The notes under the pieces were generated by a model. The model was not told the DNA's origin. It made no database searches and saw only the letters and a program-made list of their open reading frames with translations. Below, in pieces: positions 8,532-12,076 of a stretch of 12,076 nt of DNA (positions are counted from its first letter, which is position 1; each line of letters opens with the position of its first letter). A program made the position numbers and the translations under genes. The DNA is taken from positions 54,980 to 67,055 of the forward strand of contig MU070167.1 in assembly GCA_002284615.2 (NCBI GenBank), written 5' to 3'. Source of the DNA: Dunaliella salina (taxonomy: Eukaryota > Chlorophyta > Chlorophyceae > Chlamydomonadales > Dunaliellaceae).

Positions 8532-9734
8532 GCATCCAAGCCATTCATGCATTCCCATTGGTATGTCCGGTGGCATGCATCACAAATATGATTGGAGACC
8601 AAGCATACGCGGGTAGACTTTCCTTGACCATGGGCCCTCTCACAGTGCCTTTTTTCCTGTGTGGCTTGAACGCTGAGTTATGCTCTGCATCCCTGTGTGG
8701 ACGGTAAATGTGTCTGCCTCTTGCTTCATGTTTGCTTTTGTCAACAGATCTTCTTTGCCTTTCTCATCTCATAGGAGCCTTCCTGAAACTTCACTGAGCT
8801 CTCCCGTTGGATGCTTGCCTTATGTAATTTTTGTGTTTCAACCCAGTTTTAATGGGACATTGCTGTGCCCACGAACCTTGAACAAGCATAAAACAAAACA
8901 AAATAAGCCCAGAGGGACCATGTGTCTGGTTGCCCCCAAAGAAAAGGAAAAAGAGAAACTACATAGGCAGAGAAACTCTCCCTACATCAATTTAAGAAGA
9001 GGAGATACATTGGCTCCAAAAGAGCCGTGAGTCCCCTCCACCACAAAATATGAAAAGCTAATGAGGCTCTGGAGGGTTACAAGGAGTACCGTGACCTGGC
9101 TCTAGAACCTGGCTGTGGGAAGTATTCTTGTTTTCAATAGCGCGGCGTGGAGACTTATTAATGGACATCTTGTACAGAATGAGCATGAAGTTGTTGAGCA
9201 AGCTTAGTGGCACGAAGGTGATCAGATCACTCTAGCTGGGCACTTGCTTTGAATCAGAGGACGGTGAGTTTCAGCACTGACTGTTGGGACTTTAATGAAT
9301 TTAATGAGGACATTTATTAGTGCGGACTTCTACTTTCACAATCAAATGGCTTTCCTGTGATTTCCTATAATGCAATTTCATAAAACCAATAAGCCCAGGA
9401 TACCCCAGAAGCAGCCTCAGGTGCCTTCCAGGACGTTTTCCATGAATCCCTACAGGTAGAAAATTGTTGGTCCTGTGGAAGGAAACAAAACAGGATAAAT
9501 TGCATGCAAATCTGCTGCTTCATGCCTCGCTGTCGTGGCCAGCATCTTGCTGGAGATTGTGACGCAGTCTGTATGACACAATTTTTTGCACAATGCGTGG
9601 AAAATACAATAATTTCATGCTCGCAGTCAAGGGTACACTACTTGCACTTTGCCACAGTATGGCAGCAAAAATTGCTCAAAGCAAGTTACAACGCTGTGCA
9701 GATGCATAATTACTTTCACAGAACTGAACGCTCG
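8531..9734. other. Long intergenic stretch, no gene recognised
   Basis: It lies between the inverted repeat and the poly(A) signal of the RecG-like gene. From about 8870 to 9500 the sequence is AT-richer and appears poorer in CpG than its surroundings, with A-rich patches. The longest plus-strand frame, 8680-9030, has no recognisable domain and low-complexity Lys/Glu near its end, so it is not called a gene. Confidence 0.45.
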
Positions 9735-9739
9735 TTACA
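9735..9739 (-). terminator. TGTAA poly(A) signal of the RecG-like gene
   Basis: TGTAA on the minus strand lies 66 bases after the TGA stop at 9806-9808. TGTAA is the usual polyadenylation signal in chlorophycean algae, normally 10-20 bases before the cleavage site. Its position supports both the gene end and the lineage. Confidence 0.55.
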
Positions 9740-9805
9740 TGGATCCTGACAATTGATACAGCGCAGTGTTGCCTTCTGTGCGTGACACCCCCAAAAATTG
9801 TAGAT

Positions 9806-11132
9806 TCACACTGCAAAGCCGCCCAACGCCTGCTCCGTTGATTCATTTCCTCCATTTCGTGCCGCTTGGTGTGCAGCTGCAACTTGCTGCAAGTGGGGGC
9901 TGAGGCCATCTTTGTGCATGAGCGCGTTAGCTGCAAGGGCACGGGCAACCTCTACAATGCGGGGGTCCTTGGCTACCTCCTCGGAGCACAGGTCTGTGCA
10001 GTCCACTCCCCCTGCAGATCCATTGGGAGAGAGGCAAAGTGGTAAGAGGTTCTGTCATGTCGCACCTAAAAAAAATCAAAGAGATATCTGCCATAATATT
10101 GCGGTTCCCCCCGCAGCCGGACCCCCCTTCCAGCGTCATTGTAGCATGTGCGCTTTTTGCGTGTGAGCCTGTGTGCCCTAAGTGTAACAAACATGCCCAA
10201 ACATGTTTTTATGTCCCAAGCTTCAAAAATGGCTAAAATATGGGATGTGGATGTGCCCTGGGTGGCTCAGAGGCTGTTTTGCACCTATTTTGGCTGAAAA
10301 AAGTGATTTTCGAACTTGCACCAAACGACCAGCGCTCCAGGATTTAAGCTTCTCTTAGGCTGTCTAATCATGCTGCGGAGTCAGATTTTGCCGGGGGGGC
10401 ACTGAGGGAGCGTGATGGTGGGGGGCACTCATCGGGAAGAATGCAGGCGCAGGGGGGGGGGAGACGTCCTCCAGCTCGCCCACGCTGCAAGGTTGCGTCC
10501 CTTGTTTGGCACACAGTTGAGGGCAACGATGATGCCCTTAACAAAACTTGAATGGGGTCAATCGGTGGCCTGGCTGGAAATTGGCGCACTGATTTGTAGG
10601 TGGACATGCTGCTCCCTTGATTTCCAACGGTTTCCTCGTTTTGTTCACACGCTGCACCCTACGGGGCCCTCTTAGGACCTGCTTGTTGAGCTCGTTATCA
10701 GCTACCCAAAACACTTTTCAGGTCATGGAACGGTGGAGGGACAGGCATGATATGCTGTTGCAAAGCTCAATGATATTCATTTGCCTAGGCAGGGGGGGGT
10801 CCAGCTGTGGGGAGAGCCTTGCAGATAACATTGCCTTATAATTCAGGAGACATCATTCCTGAGTTATAAGGTATATTATCTGCAATATTATGGGAGATAT
10901 CTCTCTGGAACAGGTACATATCCTGGCAAAATAAAGCACACAGGTAGACAGGCATGCAAAGCCTCATAGAAAGTGCATACAAGCACTTGAAAGCACAGAC
11001 TGGCAGAGCCTTTGCCCAAAACAAGCAGACCATACCTGACTGTTTAATGCCAGCATTGAAGACAGAGCCGGCACCACGCAGATGCAGATCCGCCTCTGCA
11101 ATGTCCAGGCCATTGTGGCAACTCTCCATGAC
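9806..11132 (-). CDS. RecG-type ATP-dependent DNA helicase, last two exons (partial)
   Basis: Exon 11132-11036 (acceptor CTGCAG, donor TCAG|GTATGG) encodes VMESCHNGLDIAEADLHLRG and then AGSVFNAGIKQS. This matches the RecG pattern of a Gly, IAE.DL, RG.G and QSG just after the helicase core. Terminal exon 10011-9806 begins after CTGCAG. The one-base and two-base phases combine into a glycine, giving QSG followed by GVDCTDLCSEEVAKDPRIVE and VARALAANAL, then a tail to a TGA stop. RecG proteins have a similar 10-12 residue spacer and then D..(I/L)(L/V)(Q/E)EA helices. RecG remodels branched DNA at stalled forks and recombination intermediates; in plants it works in organelles. The spacing and tail fit RecG better than Mfd. 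Odd point: the RG.G...QSG stretch is about two residues longer than usual. Upstream helicase exons were not found. Confidence 0.58.
10389..10463 (+). other. G-run cluster with possible G-quadruplex
   Basis: Five runs of three or more G (lengths about 7, 3, 6, 3 and 10) occur within about 75 bases on the plus strand, separated by loops of roughly 6 to 18 bases. Some loops exceed the usual seven-base limit, so folding is possible but not assured. It lies inside the TIR element. Confidence 0.35.
10821..10883. repeat. Imperfect hairpin with 27-28 bp arms
   Basis: The left arm (10821-10848) and right arm (10857-10883) pair around an 8-base loop, with a few mismatches and one bulge. The arms begin GCAGATAA and end in TCAGGA on the left-arm reading. 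The right arm overlaps the inner end of the right TIR by four bases. It could be the end structure of the element or a foldback transcript source. Confidence 0.7.
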
Positions 11133-11336
11133 CTGCAGACATACCGTAGAAAAATGTTCTCATCCTGCACCCCCCCAAGAATAAATATTTCATGCAACCA
11201 CGCACCAACCACGCACCCCTGAAACAAAATTTCTACACATCTGTGCATCTACCACGCAGGGCCTACTTCCCTTATGGCTCCGAAAACCACATTCACTACT
11301 CTCTTCTGCTGCACCTACTTCTTCTGGGCAAATTTA

Positions 11337-11361
11337 TGGGCTTGCATGGGCTTGCATGGGA
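11337..11361. repeat. Short GGGCTTGCAT tandem repeat
   Basis: Two tandem GGGCTTGCAT units, with related TTGCATGC words just after. Too short to interpret. Confidence 0.7.
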
Positions 11362-11388
11362 GGGTTCATAGCTTGCATGCAGTCACGA

Positions 11389-11601
11389 TTATGCATATGA
11401 GACAGCCTGCTCAGTTGATGGACAACAGGCAGCAAAGGTGTGAAAATTGCACATTGAGGACACGTAAGGCTTGGCATTGCTCTCTTTGTCTTCAGCTGTT
11501 GCTGCAAGCTGTGGCTTGAAACACTCGCCTAAGCCCTGCTGATAGCGTGCGTCCTTGTGGGGCAACAGAGACAGCTGCTGCAGGAGTGGCTGCTGCCCCT
11601 C
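11389..11601 (-). CDS. Candidate exon of unknown product upstream of the RecG-like exons
   Basis: A run of C on the minus strand, containing both N positions, leads into CTTCTTCCAG, a strong acceptor ending at 11602. From 11601 a frame stays open for 70 codons and begins EGQQPLLQQLSLLPHKDARY. A donor at 11463 (TAC|GTGTCC) would be phase 0 and could splice to the RecG exon at 11132. However, the sequence does not contain the helicase motif VI (GRVGR-like) that should precede that exon, so it may be a chance frame, another gene, or part of a rearranged gene. No family is recognised. Confidence 0.22.
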   Translation of the reverse strand, partial: EGQQPLLQQLSLLPHKDARYQQGLGECFKPQLAATAEDKESNAKPYVSSMCNFHTFAACCPSTEQAVSYA

Positions 11602-11610
11602 CTGGAAGAA

Positions 11611-11631
11611 GGNGGGGGGGNGGGGGGGGGG
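11611..11631 (+). other. G-run with two undetermined bases
   Basis: Nearly pure G for 21 bp with N at 11613 and 11621. The true length is uncertain, and the run was probably hard to sequence. On the minus strand it is the C-rich tract before a possible splice acceptor. Confidence 0.9.
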
Positions 11632-11795
11632 TTAAGAGCTTTCTGACCGCTTATACCTCTTGCAAGCCAGCAAAAGTTTTTCTACACAGCTGCGGACAAC
11701 CGCACATCCTTGAAATAGACATTTATTTTGCCATCACGCAGTCACCATGCAGGCCGAAAACGTTATTTTTGCGCGGTGATTTTTTATCTGTATGG

Positions 11796-11977
11796 TAAGC
11801 AGTTTGTAGGTGCAAATGCAGTTTGCTACCACATTGCAAGAACAAAGGAGGGCCATGTGGCAAATCTCCAAGACCTGTAGACCTAAGCAGGTTGTAGGTG
11901 CAAGTGCACTTCGTTGTCACAATTTGCAAGAACAAAGTAATCTATTGTGGCAGCTTGCAGTGACCTGAATCAGAAAG
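11796..11977. repeat. Two tandem units of about 88-94 bp
   Basis: Segments 11796-11847 and 11884-11937 share TAAGCAG, TTGTAGGTGCAA and TTGCAAGAACAAAG in order. Each is followed by a TGTGGCA...GACCTG segment. That last segment in unit 1 (11851-11882) matches the RecG exon 5' boundary at 11108-11140 at about 29 of 33 positions. Confidence 0.65.
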
Positions 11978-12076
11978 GGCATTGCTTACATGCAAGCTCC
12001 AGCCATGAAACGCGAGTGACTTCATTTTTACAAAGCCGCTGCACTGTAAAAGGCTAAAGAAACAGGATTTTGATGC

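Larger units (their letters stand above)
10077..10907. mobile_element. 831-bp element with 28-bp terminal inverted repeats, inside an intron
   Basis: The left end (10077-10104) and right end (10880-10907) are inverted copies matching at 25 of 28 positions, with a shared core of AGAGATATCT and CCATAATATTGC separated by one mismatch. The interior has no convincing coding frame, several G-runs and a strong hairpin at its right end. This fits a non-autonomous DNA transposon. No target-site duplication is evident, so the exact limits are uncertain. It lies wholly within the 10012-11035 intron of the RecG-like gene. Confidence 0.5.

Noticed and set aside
8680..9030. 116-codon plus-strand frame
   Set aside because: No domain, low-complexity Lys/Glu end, no splice or poly(A) context.
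9806..11132. Mfd (transcription-repair coupling factor) as the identity of the right-hand gene
   Set aside because: The motif is shared, but the terminal exon matches the short helical tail of RecG and not the longer Mfd C-terminal part.

Overview
The window looks like nuclear DNA of a green alga, most probably of the Chlorophyceae (Chlamydomonas/Haematococcus-type). Four things suggest this: split genes with short GT-AG introns of about 200 bases, long CAG/CAA-rich (glutamine, alanine, serine) coding stretches, dense microsatellites and minisatellites, and a TGTAA motif 66 bases after the one clear stop codon, where algae of this group place their poly(A) signal. Two N positions inside a G-run show it is a draft assembly. 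No prokaryotic operon, tRNA, rRNA or CRISPR was seen.

Both recognisable genes read on the minus strand. Gene 1 (7571 down to 4049, perhaps further) starts with a J-domain carrying an HPD motif. It continues through a 29-codon exon into an exon of about 880 codons that is glutamine-rich, repetitive and ends with a basic then acidic segment. All junctions are phase 0. Two more exon-like blocks on the same strand (2323-2478 and 342-417) begin in phase 0 and could be later exons of this gene or belong to a neighbour. No minus-strand TGTAA occurs between 4049 and the left edge.

Gene 2 (11132 down to 9806) is the 3' end of a RecG-type helicase gene: one exon with the conserved motif ending in QSG and one terminal exon, joined in compatible phase. 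The intron between them is 1,024 bases. It holds an 831-base segment bounded by 28-base inverted repeats; without it the intron would be about 193 bases, like the other introns here. Exons for the helicase core were not found upstream.

The rest is repeats. From left to right: a 55-bp array (1-165, decaying to about 310), a 23-bp array (1321-1505), three 102-bp units interrupted by a (CA)n tract (about 2013-2390), a higher-order minisatellite (about 2790-3615), a 155-bp inverted repeat (7828-8382), a second (CA)n tract (8465-8530), the intronic TIR element with a strong hairpin (10077-10907), and copies near the right edge that resemble the 5' boundary of a RecG exon (11796-11977).

All exon limits and repeat alignments were read by eye. 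No transcript, alignment or database search supports them yet.
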